This document shows, piece by piece, positions 1 to 13,090 of a DNA stretch of 64,000 bases. Positions within the stretch are counted from its first letter, which is position 1; each line of letters starts with the position of its first letter. The DNA lies in assembly GCA_963693365.1 (NCBI GenBank), contig CAVNZM010000004.1, positions 7,192,001-7,256,000 on the forward strand, in the 5' to 3' direction. The translations under genes were made by a program, and so were the position numbers. A model generated the notes under the pieces. That model saw only the letters and a list, made by a program, of their open reading frames with translations, was not told the DNA's origin and did not search any database. This stretch comes from Amoebidium appalachense. Its lineage: Eukaryota; Ichthyosporea.

Positions 1-1170
1 CGCCGCCCGCCCCCCAAAACCACCACGACAATCTGGCGCGTCACAAACCATGTGCACAAAAGCACCACTCCTCTCTCCCACATGCACGGACCTTAGCCAC
101 GTTGCCGTACATGCAGAACAGGTTGAACAGCCTGTCGCAGTTCATCTTGTCGGCAGGCAGCCCGTACACCATCAGCACCGGCCCACCACCAGTGGCCCCC
201 ATGCCCCCCATAGGTCCTCCCATGGGCCCCCCCATGCCGCCCATGGGTCCCCCCATACCCCCGATCGGGCCTCCCATACCGCCCATAGGACCCCCCATCC
301 CACCCATGGGTCCCCCCATGCCTCCCATTGCGCCACCACGGCCGCTGTGAAAAGTTTTGTTAGTGCATGTGCCATGGAAAAAAAAAACAAAAAAGACTGA
401 AATTGTCGCCACCATCCTCACCAAAAAAATGTAACACCCAAAGCCTCAGCACGTATTCACTAACCCTTCTTGACCTGCCCTTCCATACTTATCGAACGTT
501 ATGTTCTGCACGAACAGATGCGAGAAGGAGCCCATGACGCGGGCCAGAATAGGGGTAAAGGCACACACACACACACACACACACAGGAACCACGTGCGCA
601 GGAACGCAAACAAGTAAAAAGTAAAATCTCTTCATCCGAGTACCAAAAACATGCCACTCACCCTACGCACAAGCACTAGTTATTGCCCACAACCACAGCA
701 CTGACCACTAACCAACCTGCCACACAGCACCATGCACGCCTGAAGCCCCCCCCCCCCCCCCCCCCCCACCACCACCACCACACACACACACACACACCAC
801 CTACCCAACAGCGCCTGCCATGCCCAGGTTCGCCTGCGCTCCCATGAAAGGTGGGTGCTGTGCGCCCGACCCGAGGTTCGGCTGTGTGTAGTCGAAGGTG
901 TTTTCGTCGTTGCGACGAACGTTGAGTTTTCCTGCGCGGGAGTACTCAATCTTGAGCGTGCAGCACCCAGCGTACACATCGGCATTGTTGAGAGAGTCAC
1001 GGGCGCGCATGGCAGAGTCGACTGTCTCAAACTCAACCATGCCCTGTGTGTGTGTGTGTGCCCGTTAATGTGTGTGTCTGTAAGTGTGCAAGTGTGTTTG
1101 TGTGTGAGTTTATATCTGTGTGTGTCGTGCCAGTAAGCATACGCATAGGTGTGAGTGCTTGTGCGCGTAA

Positions 1171-1223
<53 letters not shown>

Positions 1224-3420
1224 CAAGCGCTGTGCATTTGGTGATCTTGTGTGTGTGCATGTCATAGGCGTGCTTGTAAAAAGGTTGTGCATGCGATGGA
1301 TTTAACGGCGATAACCCGATCGCTATGACTAGTTGTCAATGCCAATGGCACGAAAACAATCAGCATACTGCACACACTGGAAAAAGCCCCCCCCCCCCCC
1401 CCCCAAAACACACACACACACACACACCACCATCAAACTTCCCCCAGGTGAGGACTGACGGCAAAGAAGCAAACAACACCCCATCAGCGCCAACATGCCC
1501 TCAAGCCTTGGTGATGGTGTGTGTGTGTGTAAACACTCTTTCTTCCTTCCTTTCTCTTTGCAAGCACACAGTCATGTGTGCGTGTGTCTACGTGTTGAGG
1601 GGCGCAAAAGGGTGTGTGTGTGTGTGTGTACGCGCGCGCGCATGTGTGTGTAGGCGTGTGTGAAGGGCGGGAGGGGGAGGGAGGAGGGGGCTGGGGAGAG
1701 AGAGAAAAAAAGAGTGAGACTTACCTGGACACCGTGCTTGCGGAAGATGACGATGCGCAGGACGCGGCCAAAGGGGGCACAGATGGTGTGCAGCACCTCG
1801 GTTGTGATGGGGTAGAGGGGGTTGAGCACCGTCATAAGAAGGATGTTGGTGGGCTTCTGGTCCAATGTGTTGGCCCCTTGCGGCCCTACTGCAAGGGCAA
1901 TACATGTCAGGACAAAAAATTGATGTCGTTTCATGATTCCGTAACTTTATGATTCCATTGCCAAGTGCCAAACGATGTAGTGGCAAAAGAGGTAATTGAT
2001 AGTGGATAAGGATCAGAGAATAAACTGTATCAATACAAAGTTCATTTCAGAATGCGACAATTGTCTTACTGCAAACGGGCACTACAAGGGCACGGATTCA
2101 TTGTTAACGGTCGAACGGACTGCAAACGTGAAACCATCAGCTCCAGCTTTCCATTCCAACACTCAGATATGCTCGATACGCATGAAACATGGACAAAGAA
2201 AAAACAATAGCCCCACAGATGCAGGCACAAGACATATTCGCGGAAAAAAAGGGAAAGCAGGAGAAACATACCGCTGTCGCGTGCAATCTCCTGGCTCTTT
2301 GAAAAGTTTGCAAACACGCGCTGGCCACCGACAAAGATCGGGGTGGCGAGGGAAGCCCGGACCAAGTTTGTGGCCGTCATGACGTCCTTCATCTCCACAA
2401 GCGCCTGCTTGTTGTTCTTCATCATCACAACATAGCTGCAAAAAAAACGAATCTTTATTAGTACAAAGCTCTAAAGTGTGTTACATGTTAGTGTTCACAA
2501 TAACCTGCGCTGGCCATGGATATACTAAGTGGATAAACAGGTAATAATTAGTATTAAGACTTCGAACACGTCCACAAGGTATATGTGACGTTACTAGTAT
2601 TCGCGATAAGCTGCACTACATTCTTATGGTCGCCATACCCTATCATAGCACCATGAGATATTCCGATGCGATGGAAAAAACTGGACACGTGGAAGCATTC
2701 TACACCATGGTCATGTGATTGAGGCAGTATCTCGTTCTGGTTGACAAAGAAAACAAGACCATCCCTCTCCTGCCTCCAACCCCCCCCCCCCCTTCTCCCT
2801 CCGCCCCCGTTCTTTTCTCCCACAACACCCACAAGAATTTCAAGCGCCTGCTTGTACATACTGATATGCATTGCGTGCTTTTAGTCTTCGGCTAAGTAAC
2901 ACGCATAGGAATCTGTGTCACGGCGCCCACAAGTGCCTGTTGTGGTTGTGCATCTGTGTGCACGTGCGCTTGGAAACTCTGTGTGCAAGTCTGTGTTTTT
3001 ATGTCTGCTGTGCAAGCACCACCCTTGCCACCAAACATCAGATGTGCACTGCTCGTGTGTTGCGTGCAAGTCTCCACCGCAAGCAAATGCGCAGAAAACC
3101 CGTATCATACACTTGCCAAGGCCCCAAAAAACAAGATACATGAATGTGAGATTCAGAGATCATAAGTATACTATATGTGAGATTTAGAGATTTTAAGCAT
3201 AACAAAATATTACCTGACGGGACCAAAGACGGACAGTGCAGTGATGAGGTCGCTGCTCTGGGCGCCATCAGGAAGGCCACGCACGTGCAGAACCTTGGAA
3301 GGGGGGGCATTGTGCGGGTCGACACCATCTATAAGAGGAGGGCAAAGATGAGCCAAGAAAAAGCCCATGCGTATGCTCCATGGCTGCATGAAAGGATTGC
3401 TACATGTGTGTTTGTGTTTG

Positions 3421-3453
<33 letters not shown>

Positions 3454-3640
3454 GGAGAAGGAGGGGGGTTGCTGGCAGTGCCCACAATTTCCAGTGTTCT
3501 TCCCTCGTTATAAAGGTGGGTTGACTCTTCCAAATAGCACAGAAGTAGGGCTAGCTAATGAAAGCATGATGGGCGGAAAATAATGTGACTATCAGAGAGC
3601 AGGTGTCGGAACGCACACGTTTTTAGGACTAGCACAAAGC

Positions 3641-3700
<60 letters not shown>

Positions 3701-4244
3701 CTTTGATATTTATGAAGCCACAATAAATCGCTCCCTCATATTCCCTGTTAATCGTATCACTAATATTTTGGGTAGTGAAAAAAGAAGGACTTGAAAAGGA
3801 ACCGTTCTTTCTCCGCCGTGTCCTTAGAACCGTTGCAGTTGTTCTGGATTAACTCGCTTTTACAGCCTGCAGCACCATGCTATTACTTTATAAAAGAAGA
3901 ACCGATTGCCGTGGGAAAAAAGGAAGAAGAAGGGTTTTCTTCTAAATTACCATTAAGCTGGTGTGTTTCGAATCTCTTCATGTTGAGAAATTCTTCCGTG
4001 CCCGCCATGTGAAACCTAACAGAGAGCACCAAACCCTTCGCCCTCGCCCTGTATAAGATAAAAAACAAAACACCCAAGGTTTTATAACGCTTGACCGAAG
4101 CACCGAACACTAAGGATTCCAAAAAGTACATGTATAAAAATGTTTTTTTTTTTTTTTGGAGGGGATGTTACCGTCAGCCCTCTGGCGCTTAGCGTCCACA
4201 CCAGCAACCCCTTCCATTTCACTCGCGAGGCGAACCGACGCCAT
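1..4244 (-). CDS. HNRNPL: hnRNP L-family RNA-binding protein (3' part outside window)
   Basis: Nuclear RNA-binding splicing regulator of the hnRNP L/PTB family. Six coding exons are readable: 4244-4172, 3328-3214, 2435-2272, 1888-1725, 1043-805 and 344-92. Phases join without a shift and give 336 residues before the gene leaves the window. RRM1 begins near residue 37 (KVLHVRGLP), RRM2 near 132 (ends ...GCCTLKIEYSRAGKLNV), and RRM3 near 304 (VLMVYGL, MNCDRLFNLFCMYGNV). The RRM3 wording matches hnRNP L rather than PTB. A hexapeptide GGMGGP-type repeat (about residues 255-300) links RRM2 to RRM3. The chosen start (MASVRLASEM) leads into a basic stretch DAKRQRADDG before RRM1; a second in-frame ATG lies 10 codons on. 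The acceptor at 1043 ends a CA-rich repeat. The last visible donor (AAG|GTCCGT) is weak. RRM4 should lie to the left of the window. Family assignment is firm; the exact start is less so. Confidence 0.9.
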
Positions 4245-6073
4245 GGAACCTTCAAGCACGAGATAGCACGAGCTACCGTCCGGTCGCGTAGCTGCGAGGG
4301 ACACAGACCTTTTCAGTAAATGAAAAGGGTAAAGGGGAAAACGAGAAAAAAAACGTTTTACGTTTGGTGGTTTGTGAGGCCATGGAGGCTTTCTTGCTTC
4401 CCACGTGACCATGCGCACAGATCTGTAACGCAAAAAAAATAGAAGATGCCGGATCGTGCGAATTCATGCACATTACAAAATAATATACGAGATCTTGATG
4501 CAATTTGAGATTTGAACCAGAAAATTCAGGTCTAAAAATCATGTTACATCATGCAAAAGCGTTGGATAAAAGGTGGGTCGACGGTTTGATTGGTTGCTCA
4601 GTGACTGATATATACTGCATATGTTTTTAGGGATATATTTGCCGCTACCGTTATAAAGCCTTTATTAGTTTGAGAAAGGTTGGCGGAGGTTGGCGGAGGA
4701 AAAAAGTGATGCGTAATAGGTGTAAGACATAGGCAAAAGGAGAAATTGCTCAGCCCAGGCGCCGGCGCACATGACCAAACACGGTAGAGGCAGCACAAAG
4801 TCGGTTTAGACACCGGAGTTTTTTTTGTTGCAGCCTGAAAAAGCAGATGGATGGGCAGAGAGTGTGAAGAAGACAAGGCCTCAGCTTCCAGCCTCGTGGT
4901 GGTTTGCTTGGCGGAAAGCACATGATAAGGGGGAAGCAGTTGTACATGTGGCACGTTGTGACACCTCTTAGCAGGGTTGATAATGTAGAAGTTCTGCTTA
5001 ATATATAGGGGGGCTTGTACGGAACAAGAAGGTGGAGAGGGCTCACTGAGGGGAGGCGAAGGGGTAAGGTGTGTGTGCGTGTGTCTGTGTGAGTGGGTGG
5101 GTGGGTGGGTGGGTCGGGGGGAGAGGGCGTAGGAGGAGGGGAGGGATAGGTGGTGGGTGGGAAGGACCGGGGGGAAGGGGGGGGGCGGGCGGGGGGGGGG
5201 ATGACTTTCGGTCTTTATGACTGCTAGGAAGACTCTCGCTGGGGAAGGGAGAGGGGGGGGGGGGGGGGGAAGGGGGGGGGAGAGGGGATAAGGTATGGGG
5301 GCGGGGGGAGGGGAGGGGAGGGGAGGAGGAGGGAGGAGGGGGGAGGAAGGTTCGCATGTAAGTATAACATACGTAATAGATAAAAAGCGAACAAAGCACA
5401 CTTTGAAAGGTTTTGCATGCAAGTCATGAGAGGGGTTAAAGTGTGATTATGTTTCTGCGTTGTTACCACTTGAAACATATAAGTGATGATTCCTTCGACT
5501 TGGGCTTGTGTTCAACGACAGTTAAGTTCAAGCCTTTTGTATGTAACCAAGTAGCTTTGCTATGGCCCCCCCTCTCTCTTCCCCCTTCTCTTCCTGAGCC
5601 TTTTTCTCTCTCTAGCAGTATTTCTTGCTCTTGAGTACATACTCCTTATTATATGTGTGTCTTTGTACAGCTATGAGGGACTGTTATGCTAACCCATGTT
5701 GGTCTGTTGCAAGCTAGCCGTTCGGCACATGCCTGCCTCCCGAGCCCCGGCCTCCCTCCGGTCTCCTCCACCCCTGCCTCTGCTCCCCGTCTCTTGCGTT
5801 GTCTTGCTTTAGCCTGTCTGTCCATTTCTGCAGTACACAAGAGGCATTCCCCCAGCACCCTTTAGGTGACTTCAATCCCCGACATCACACGTGCACAGTA
5901 CGTACATGGTTATGTAATCTGTTGACCGCCACTACCAACACCAAAGATGCCATTAAGTGACCCGTTGCTTTGTGTAACCACATACAGCCTGATGTTGCTT
6001 GATCCCACCGGGACACCTGCACGATTATCTATTTAGAGCTGGATCAAAGGCCGGTTGGAGCTCAGGCTTTACA

Positions 6074-6120
<47 letters not shown>

Positions 6121-6711
6121 ACACAACACACACAGAGACACAGTGATATGTACCCACTATCCTCGTGGATGTCCAAAGGAATCTGGAGAATTCGGATCTG
6201 GAGTCGTTTATATTGGTGTTGCTCAACAATCCCCCCACACTTCGAGACGGTGGAGCGCACGATACCCAGGGCGTTATTCCCAACACTGAAGCAAGATGTA
6301 CAACTACATACATGCTGCAGCCCTTCATGGGGGCTGTGGCAGGCCAGATTGATTCACGGTGCCCGTGTTCATGATAAAGACGCGCTGAGATCAAAGTGGG
6401 TGTTTTAGATTTGCACGAAAGAGATCGGACGTGAACCATGGAAAGGAAGGTGCCTTGGCAGACCCGCCGGCCCACCTGTATGAGCTATCCAGCCATAAGT
6501 CGTGTGTTGAGTGAATTTGCACGAAGGAAACTGCGACACTTGTATTGACAACATGGCAGAATGTATGAAGTGAAGTACGTGTTAGAGGTAATCCTGTCTC
6601 TAAAAAAAAGTGTGTGCACTGGTATACGTGAATTTTTGGTGTGTGCCTGCTCATGTGTGTACGCTCGTGAGTGTCTAGAGTAGGAGGCCTTGGTGTGTGC
6701 CTTTACGTGCG

Positions 6712-6744
<33 letters not shown>

Positions 6745-7058
6745 AACTCAACCGGCACTTTTGAAAGTTGTGCACAGGCTTTGATATTCACGGTCTTACT
6801 CTATTGTCGTGGCCAGCCAGTGGCCACTCATATGTTCATACAGTCTCGGAGGCATACTGCCACACGTGCCTACATCGGCAGAGAATTACTTGCGACACGA
6901 CCAGCGCGTCGCTCTTGCATTCACAAAAATACAACCTTCGTTTCTTCACCTACGGAAAATATAGCCATTCGTACAAATAATTAGTATTAGATACTTGCAA
7001 AAGCTTTTCCTTTCGTTCTGCAGTTGCGAAATTACTTACGAAAACACTACGTGGGGTT
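4245..7058. other. Intergenic region between kinase 3' end and hnRNP L 5' end
   Basis: No gene I can support. It holds a purine-rich tract on the plus strand at about 5040-5350, an (AC)n run at 6077-6114 and a G-run at 6714-6743. The promoter of the hnRNP L gene should lie just right of 4244, but I see no clear core element. A stretch at about 6150-6375 is open in several frames and is listed as a finding. Confidence 0.6.
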
Positions 7059-8093
7059 TCAGCAGTAGTTGGAGCGCAGGCGAGGGGCAACCCTTTCATC
7101 GTCAGAAGACGAAGAAGAGAGAGAAGCAATCTCGCAGGCATAACCGCTATCGCACCTTTGGCGCTTTAGACTCGGGGATTCGACCTCAAAAACGGGTGAC
7201 GTGGGGACAACGGGCGCGGACGGCCAGTAGTCGTTCACAAACTGAAGCGCCTCAGCAGCAGTGCACCTGCGAGTAGGGTCGACAGCGAGCATGTTCAAAA
7301 GAAGGAACTTTGCGGCGGGGGAAAAGTTGCCCCAGGGCTCGAAGGAAAGGTCCCCACGGAGGTACTGGCGGAAAGTGGGGCTCCCCTGGTCTGCGCGCTG
7401 CCACGGGAAGTCATAGCGTGACTTTGTGGAGAGGAGTGTCCACAGAAGGATACCAGCGGCCCATACGTCGGCCTTCTTCAAGCACGAATCCAGACGACCG
7501 GCAAGGAGTTCTGGGCATACATACTCCTCAGTGCCCGGAACCGTCTTGGAAACCTCGTTCAACTCGCACGCAAAACCGAAATCAATAAGTTTGACCTGCG
7601 TGGAATTCTTGTGCGAAATCATAACGTTCTCGAGTTTGACGTCCCTGTGTGCCATGTTTCGCTCGTCGTGGAGGTAGACGAGGGCAGAAAGCACACTCTT
7701 CATCCACTCCATAACAGTCGCCTCGGAAACGTCCCTGTTTGTGGTTATAGCGTCAAAGAGGTCGCCACCCTCCATAAGCTCCTGAATAAGAAGGAAGTGT
7801 GTGGCTGTTTCGATGAACTTGTAGGCACGTGCAATGTTCTCGTGACGAAGGCCCCTCTGCATTCTCACCTCACGGCGGACAATGCGTTCTGTTGCCTCTG
7901 TGCGCTTAACCATCTTAACGGCAACTCGGAGACCGGAAGACCTGTCACGCGCTTCGTATACGGTAGCGGTGGAACCAGTGTTGAGTGTGCGTACAAACTC
8001 CATAGCCATAGAAACGGTGCGTTGTGGTGCCTGTGTGGCGTCGTATAGGGAGGGGACAAACCCCTGTGTGCTGGCAACTGCTACCTGCGCCAT
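7059..8093 (-). CDS. Serine/threonine protein kinase, CHK1/CAMK-like, single exon
   Basis: A 344-residue protein that is mostly one kinase domain (about residues 32-290). Visible landmarks are the VAVK lysine K60, an alpha-C glutamate around E75, HRD at 149-151 followed by N156, and DFG at 171-173. The activation segment ends GTEEYVCPELL, so the usual APE is CPE. The glycine loop (LNTGSTATVYE) keeps only one of the three glycines. The FPW and EPW patterns downstream resemble CHK1, but no CHK1 regulatory domain follows. The C-terminal tail has a basic KRQR and a run SLSSSSSDDE. The start ATGGCG follows TTTAAAA, and no introns are needed, unlike the neighbouring genes. Catalysis (ATP-dependent Ser/Thr phosphorylation) is likely because K, HRD, N and DFG are intact. 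The substrate cannot be inferred. It could also be a divergent lineage-specific kinase. Confidence 0.9.
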   Translation of the reverse strand: MAQVAVASTQGFVPSLYDATQAPQRTVSMAMEFVRTLNTGSTATVYEARDRSSGLRVAVKMVKRTEATERIVRREVRMQRGLRHENIARAYKFIETATHFLLIQELMEGGDLFDAITTNRDVSEATVMEWMKSVLSALVYLHDERNMAHRDVKLENVMISHKNSTQVKLIDFGFACELNEVSKTVPGTEEYVCPELLAGRLDSCLKKADVWAAGILLWTLLSTKSRYDFPWQRADQGSPTFRQYLRGDLSFEPWGNFSPAAKFLLLNMLAVDPTRRCTAAEALQFVNDYWPSAPVVPTSPVFEVESPSLKRQRCDSGYACEIASLSSSSSDDERVAPRLRSNYC

Positions 8094-11000
8094 TTTTAAA
8101 CTAACGTAGCGGGAATTAATAAATACAGTAGTGAAGCTATACTATGAAGTCTGCTTACAGGTGTGTGTGTATGGCGAGTCTCTCTTAGTCTCTCGTTTTC
8201 AAAACTGTAGAACGATTGTCGCTTTTCTTTTCACACACTCCGAATGTAAGAGACCAAAGGAGTGAGGGGGAATGCACGTTTGGGGCGCCTTTCATACCTG
8301 TTGTTGTGATGGCGCTCACGGTCCCCCTACACTTGCGTGGTGCACACTTCCAACATTTGAGAGGTAGGACCCACAACAACCGCCGAATTCTAGACTAATA
8401 TAGAAATTTGTTGGTTGGTGGGCTTGGATTTGGTCATCGGGGATTGGCATGTTTTTATAATTGCCAGGATAAAAAATATACTTTTTTCAAAATAGATATA
8501 CACTATATAAGGCTTTATAGGTGTCAAAAACAAGAAATGAGTGCATATATGTAGTTTCAAACATTTTGTTGACCTGGTGTATAAGACTGGTCATCGGGTC
8601 CTCATCTAGAATGTGAAAATGCCGTAATATTAGCGCCAGTATCTTATTAGCAAAGTTTTGGAGCACCCTACTCTGGGGGTGTGATGCGAGGGCCGAGGCG
8701 GTCTGCGTTGATATTTGCACGCGAAGGGCCTCATCGGCAAATGCATTCCGATGTTGAGCTAAATGATTGGCTTATTTGAATGAAAACAATTTGATTGGCT
8801 TAGAACGAAGTCAGATCCAAATGGTCGATGCGATTGGCTGGGGTCCACAAAACACCAAAACAACGGATGCGTCCCCTCAGTTCGGTGCTCGCGCTTTTGG
8901 GGTCAAAACAAACGGGCTTGGCCTACAAATAACATAAGTCCTCCTATAAGCCAGAGTAATAAGGCTTATAAAAAAGTTTTGTTGAATAAGGAAGAATTAT
9001 TTGAAAAGTTGAAATCTTAAATATGCTAAGCTTATCTCCTTTGGATCCGGGCGTTAGCGCTAATGACTCAACACGGTGAAATGAGCCTGCGCGACCAATC
9101 GCAGCCCAGGCACCGTTCTCACAACAAACAAACAAATGTGCATATGCCCCGTGTTGTCTATAGCCAGAAAGACCATAAAGTTCTCTTGTGGCACCAAATC
9201 TAGGGAAAAGAATATCGATGGAGCCTCTTTGTGAAAAAGTGGCCAGTGAGTTTACACGCCAGCACCACTACATCTTACGTGTGTTTTCCAAAGGATGTGC
9301 ACATATGATATGCCGCGGCATCGATGCATAAGATACCACGGAGGTTTGTGTGCATTAAAATTAAGTTTTTGTACTTAAACAATATACAAAGTATATGCCT
9401 CAATATGTGGTACGAACATCACCAAACATTTAACGCACCTATTTCAATACCTGGCGCCTGCAGTCCTGTTTCATTGCTCTCTCCCCCAGGTCCAGGTGGC
9501 CTAAATTGGCTTGAAGAAAAAAGTTATGGAGCATTACCATTCGTCCCATATCACGCTGCGACAAAATGCGGCCTGGTGCGATCGTTGCATGGGTATGGGC
9601 TGTGCCAATGCATCGAGCACTCCGATTGGCTAAATTTCCCAGTTAAATCTGACCATGAATTATGATATGTGTTAGTCACCGATGAGGTATGACAAATCGG
9701 AAAACGCCGGCCGGATCTACATATCTTACAGTCAATACCATAGTATTACGTAAAGGAGATACGCAAAAAAGCTATGGCGCCCCTAGAGTATGCTACTGGC
9801 TACTGTAGGTATTCCAGGTAAATCAAACGAATAATGTTAGAACCCCTGAGTTTTGGTAGACAGGAAGGCACCAAAAACCTCGTAGGACTGCCTTCTCCCA
9901 GGGCGCCATCAGATGACCCATTATTGACCTCTTTGTTTATTGGGCAACATACAATCCACTAAAAGCTGAGACCCAATCAGGTGCCTTTACTATCTAATCT
10001 GTATGAAATTCAGCAGTATGGTATGCGCGTGGCCTGCACCCTGGCCCACCGAGACTACTTGAATAGAGTGACAAGCCCCTACGAAATAACTTCATCCGCT
10101 ATTAGAGGAAAGAAGCCCAAATAAAACACTATTCGGTATACATATGGCTTGTTTGTTTTTCCATGACGTAGTCTGCGATATCTACAAGGGAGCCATGGGT
10201 AATGTATTTGTCACTCAATTATGTTTCCTTCCTACACAAGAATGTGCGTCTAATAAACTAATGATTTTACCGCAATAGGAAACAGTTTTTGGAACTGGTC
10301 ATTAGTTCATAGATTGAGATTACCAGATATGCATACGCGTACGATGCTGTTCCTGCGTAAGTAGAATTATATGCCAAAGCATATATGTGTATATAATCTG
10401 AGTTCTCAACCAAGAAGTCTTAACGATCATAAACGATACCAAGCCTTCAATGTGCCTTTTTTGTATGTCGAGGCTTTCAAGCTGGGTGGTTGCCGTGGTG
10501 CTTTTGTTCAATTAACCAATAGGGGGTTTCAGATTTTTCAATGCCATTGTTTATCAGGGTGCAATTCACAGCAACCAATCACAGCAGACTGGCCATTTAC
10601 TATCGCTCATGTAGTGCTGTCTGGGTAACGCAGTAATGCCAATCAGAAAGTTACTTTATATAATAAATACGAAATAAAACCACGTTACTTTACTATCTTG
10701 TGGCTGGAATTGAGACAGTGATTTTCGTAGATGAGGAAAAGAAATGTAATCAAAAGAGTATACCTTAGAACCTCTGTACATGCTTATATTTAAATAATTT
10801 TGTTTCGGTAGACTGTTTGTGCTCGAACCAAGCCTTCCGGTGGCACTTCCTATGTCATAGGAAGATAAAATCTTTAAAATGAGAAGTCATTTATTTATTT
10901 GACAATGTGCAAGCGTTACAGCACATTGGCGCGTTCTTTTGCATATGGGCTACTTTTTTTGGTTGGTTCATTTAAATTATGGAATGCAAAAAAGCATTCA

Positions 11001-11655
11001 TCCTCCCCAAGCAACCACCCATTGGCCTTCCCTGCACCACCTGTAACCAATCCTGAGGGACTCTCGCATTGGGAGGGAACTTGGAACTTTCGCAGGTATG
11101 TGAGGAATGCCCCACCAGTTTGCCCGGGGTCGAACTCGACACTCGACACTCGACACAGAAAGTCGATTCTTGGTTTTGTTTTACCGTTCACATTATCATA
11201 GTATATACAGACGGCCCACATGCACACTAATATTCCTGTTTATGCCACGGCGTCACAGAAATAAACGTGCACAAAATCTTCACACGTGCACCAATGGCCA
11301 TTTCACACACGCAAGTGCACACAGAAACACGTAGGTCTCCATGGCCACCATGCAACGTGAAACACACACACACACATGGGAAACGGCACACGTATATATT
11401 ATTGCACACAAGCAACCAGCACGTGCGCACATACACCCATACCACACCCACATTTACACACACCGAGAGGTGCACTCTCGGTGGCACCTGCCTGGGCACA
11501 GCGCTAAATATCCGTGATACAGTGTGTTTTTATCTCTGCAGAGTTTTAGCTCACATGTCAGTGACTCACATGTGTGGCGCAGCGCCCTTTAAAGACGATC
11601 ACGCTGGCTCTCACACACGGCACACAAAGTCACAAACTCAAACACACAGCTACGT

Positions 11656-11753
<98 letters not shown>

Positions 11754-12720
11754 ACACACACAAACACACACGTACACAAACACAAATGTACAAACGCGTG
11801 CCGCAGTCTCACACATTCGAAGAAGTGCCATGCTCGCACACACAACACGAAAATATCGACAACCAAATTGAACCAATATCCCCGCTATAGCACCGCCCGG
11901 CTAGGGCCTGTCCAGGAAACACCCACACACCCACATCGATACCGTAGCACAGACGTACACCAGTATGAGGCACACAGACTGTTGAAACACTGTTTCACAC
12001 GACATGCACCGTGCCAGACACACGCAGAACGTTAACATTGTGACACCTACTACGCAACCATATGCAGTGTGCACACACGCACTGACTTTCGAGTACACAC
12101 GTCCCTCAACCTGCCTCCCTCCCCTCCTCTTCCTCCCCCCCCCCCCTTCCTCCCCCCCACACACACACAGTGCCACGTAAGTGCGCATGCGTGCACACAC
12201 ACGCACACACACGCACATACACATACACGTTGGTACACATATGCACACACTGCCAGATACTCACACGAGCACGATCACTCAAACACACTGTGACACACAC
12301 ACGCATGCGCACGGGTGCACACACACACACGCGTGCCTCATGTTATATAAGGAAAGTTATATTTTTGTGCCACTGGCATGTGCTCACAGCCTGAAACAAA
12401 CTGGCAGTACAAAAACCTGCAAATTGCCTGACCAAAGTATCACGGCACCAAAGGATTCTGCAGGGCTTACACCTGAAGGTCCACACAACACCTTAACTAT
12501 GAAAAGTATACACGCGCATACAGGGGCAAGGGTTAACGTATCGATCAAATGTCATAGACCCAGGCTCTTGGGTGGTGTCCGTCTTTTATAACCACGTGTC
12601 ACAGGGAGCACCAGCCATGCAAATCGATCAACCATGTAAATACGATTTGAAAACCTATGTGTGTTCCGCGCAGAGAACCGGTTACGCAACATGAGCGGAA
12701 CCCCCCCCCCCCCCCCCCTT
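8094..12720. other. Long intergenic region upstream of the kinase
   Basis: No coding sequence is supported. The first 3 kb are free of long microsatellites, unlike most of the window. Three GATTGGCT motifs cluster at 8765, 8793 and 8832. From 11,275 on, CA-rich DNA dominates, with a pure (AC)n block at about 11657-11750. Short open frames here have no recognisable domain. Confidence 0.6.
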
Positions 12721-12721
12721 T

Positions 12722-12870
12722 TGGGCCCTCCCTGAGGATGGGCTCTGCTTATAACGCATACTGCGCACATGGCTGATGTTGCATACTTGAATGTTTGCCT
12801 TTGCATGTATCCTGCACCATGCTTCTCATCGTGTATGCGTACTTCGTACCATGCTCCGCATTCAACAACA
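12722..12870 (-). repeat. Dispersed repeat R1, intergenic copy
   Basis: Reads on the minus strand as the same sequence seen at 57845-58000, including the shared words cataaGCAGAGCCCATCCTC and tgtcctgcac-like spacing. It is followed on the plus strand by a C-run (12873-12899) and an A-run (12907-12949). This is the only copy outside a gene and the only one in this orientation. Confidence 0.75.
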
Positions 12871-12905
12871 AACCCCCCCCCCCCCCCCCCCCCCCCCCGC
12901 CTTTC

Positions 12906-12951
<46 letters not shown>

Positions 12952-13005
12952 CAACAAAACCCACCCACCTCCAAAAGAGTAAAAAGCAAGTTGAATTTTT
13001 TTGGA

Positions 13006-13090
13006 GCCGCTGTGGCCGAGCGGGTAAGCTCCTCGCCTCCGACGCAGGAGGCACCTGGTTCGAATCCCGGGATGTAGCTCACCACACCAC
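13006..13090 (+). repeat. tRNA-derived SINE-like head (not a functional tRNA)
   Basis: A perfect RNA polymerase III A-box (TGGCCGAGCGGG, 13013-13024) and B-box (GGTTCGAATCC, 13057-13067) at tRNA spacing, resembling a tRNA-Leu/Ser 5' half. The anticodon stem closes on an abnormal loop (6 or 8 nt), the T-stem has a mismatch, and the 5' GCCGCTG cannot pair with the 3' flank, so there is no acceptor stem. It is followed by CA-rich DNA. A tRNA-derived SINE promoter is the best reading; a degenerate tRNA pseudogene is the alternative. Confidence 0.6.

Noticed and set aside
4598-5422. 274-residue minus-strand Pro/Ser/His-rich frame
   Set aside because: It is a translation of a purine-rich tract; there is no domain and no splice context.
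13006-13090. Functional tRNA-Leu or tRNA-Ser gene
   Set aside because: Acceptor stem cannot pair and the anticodon loop length is wrong.
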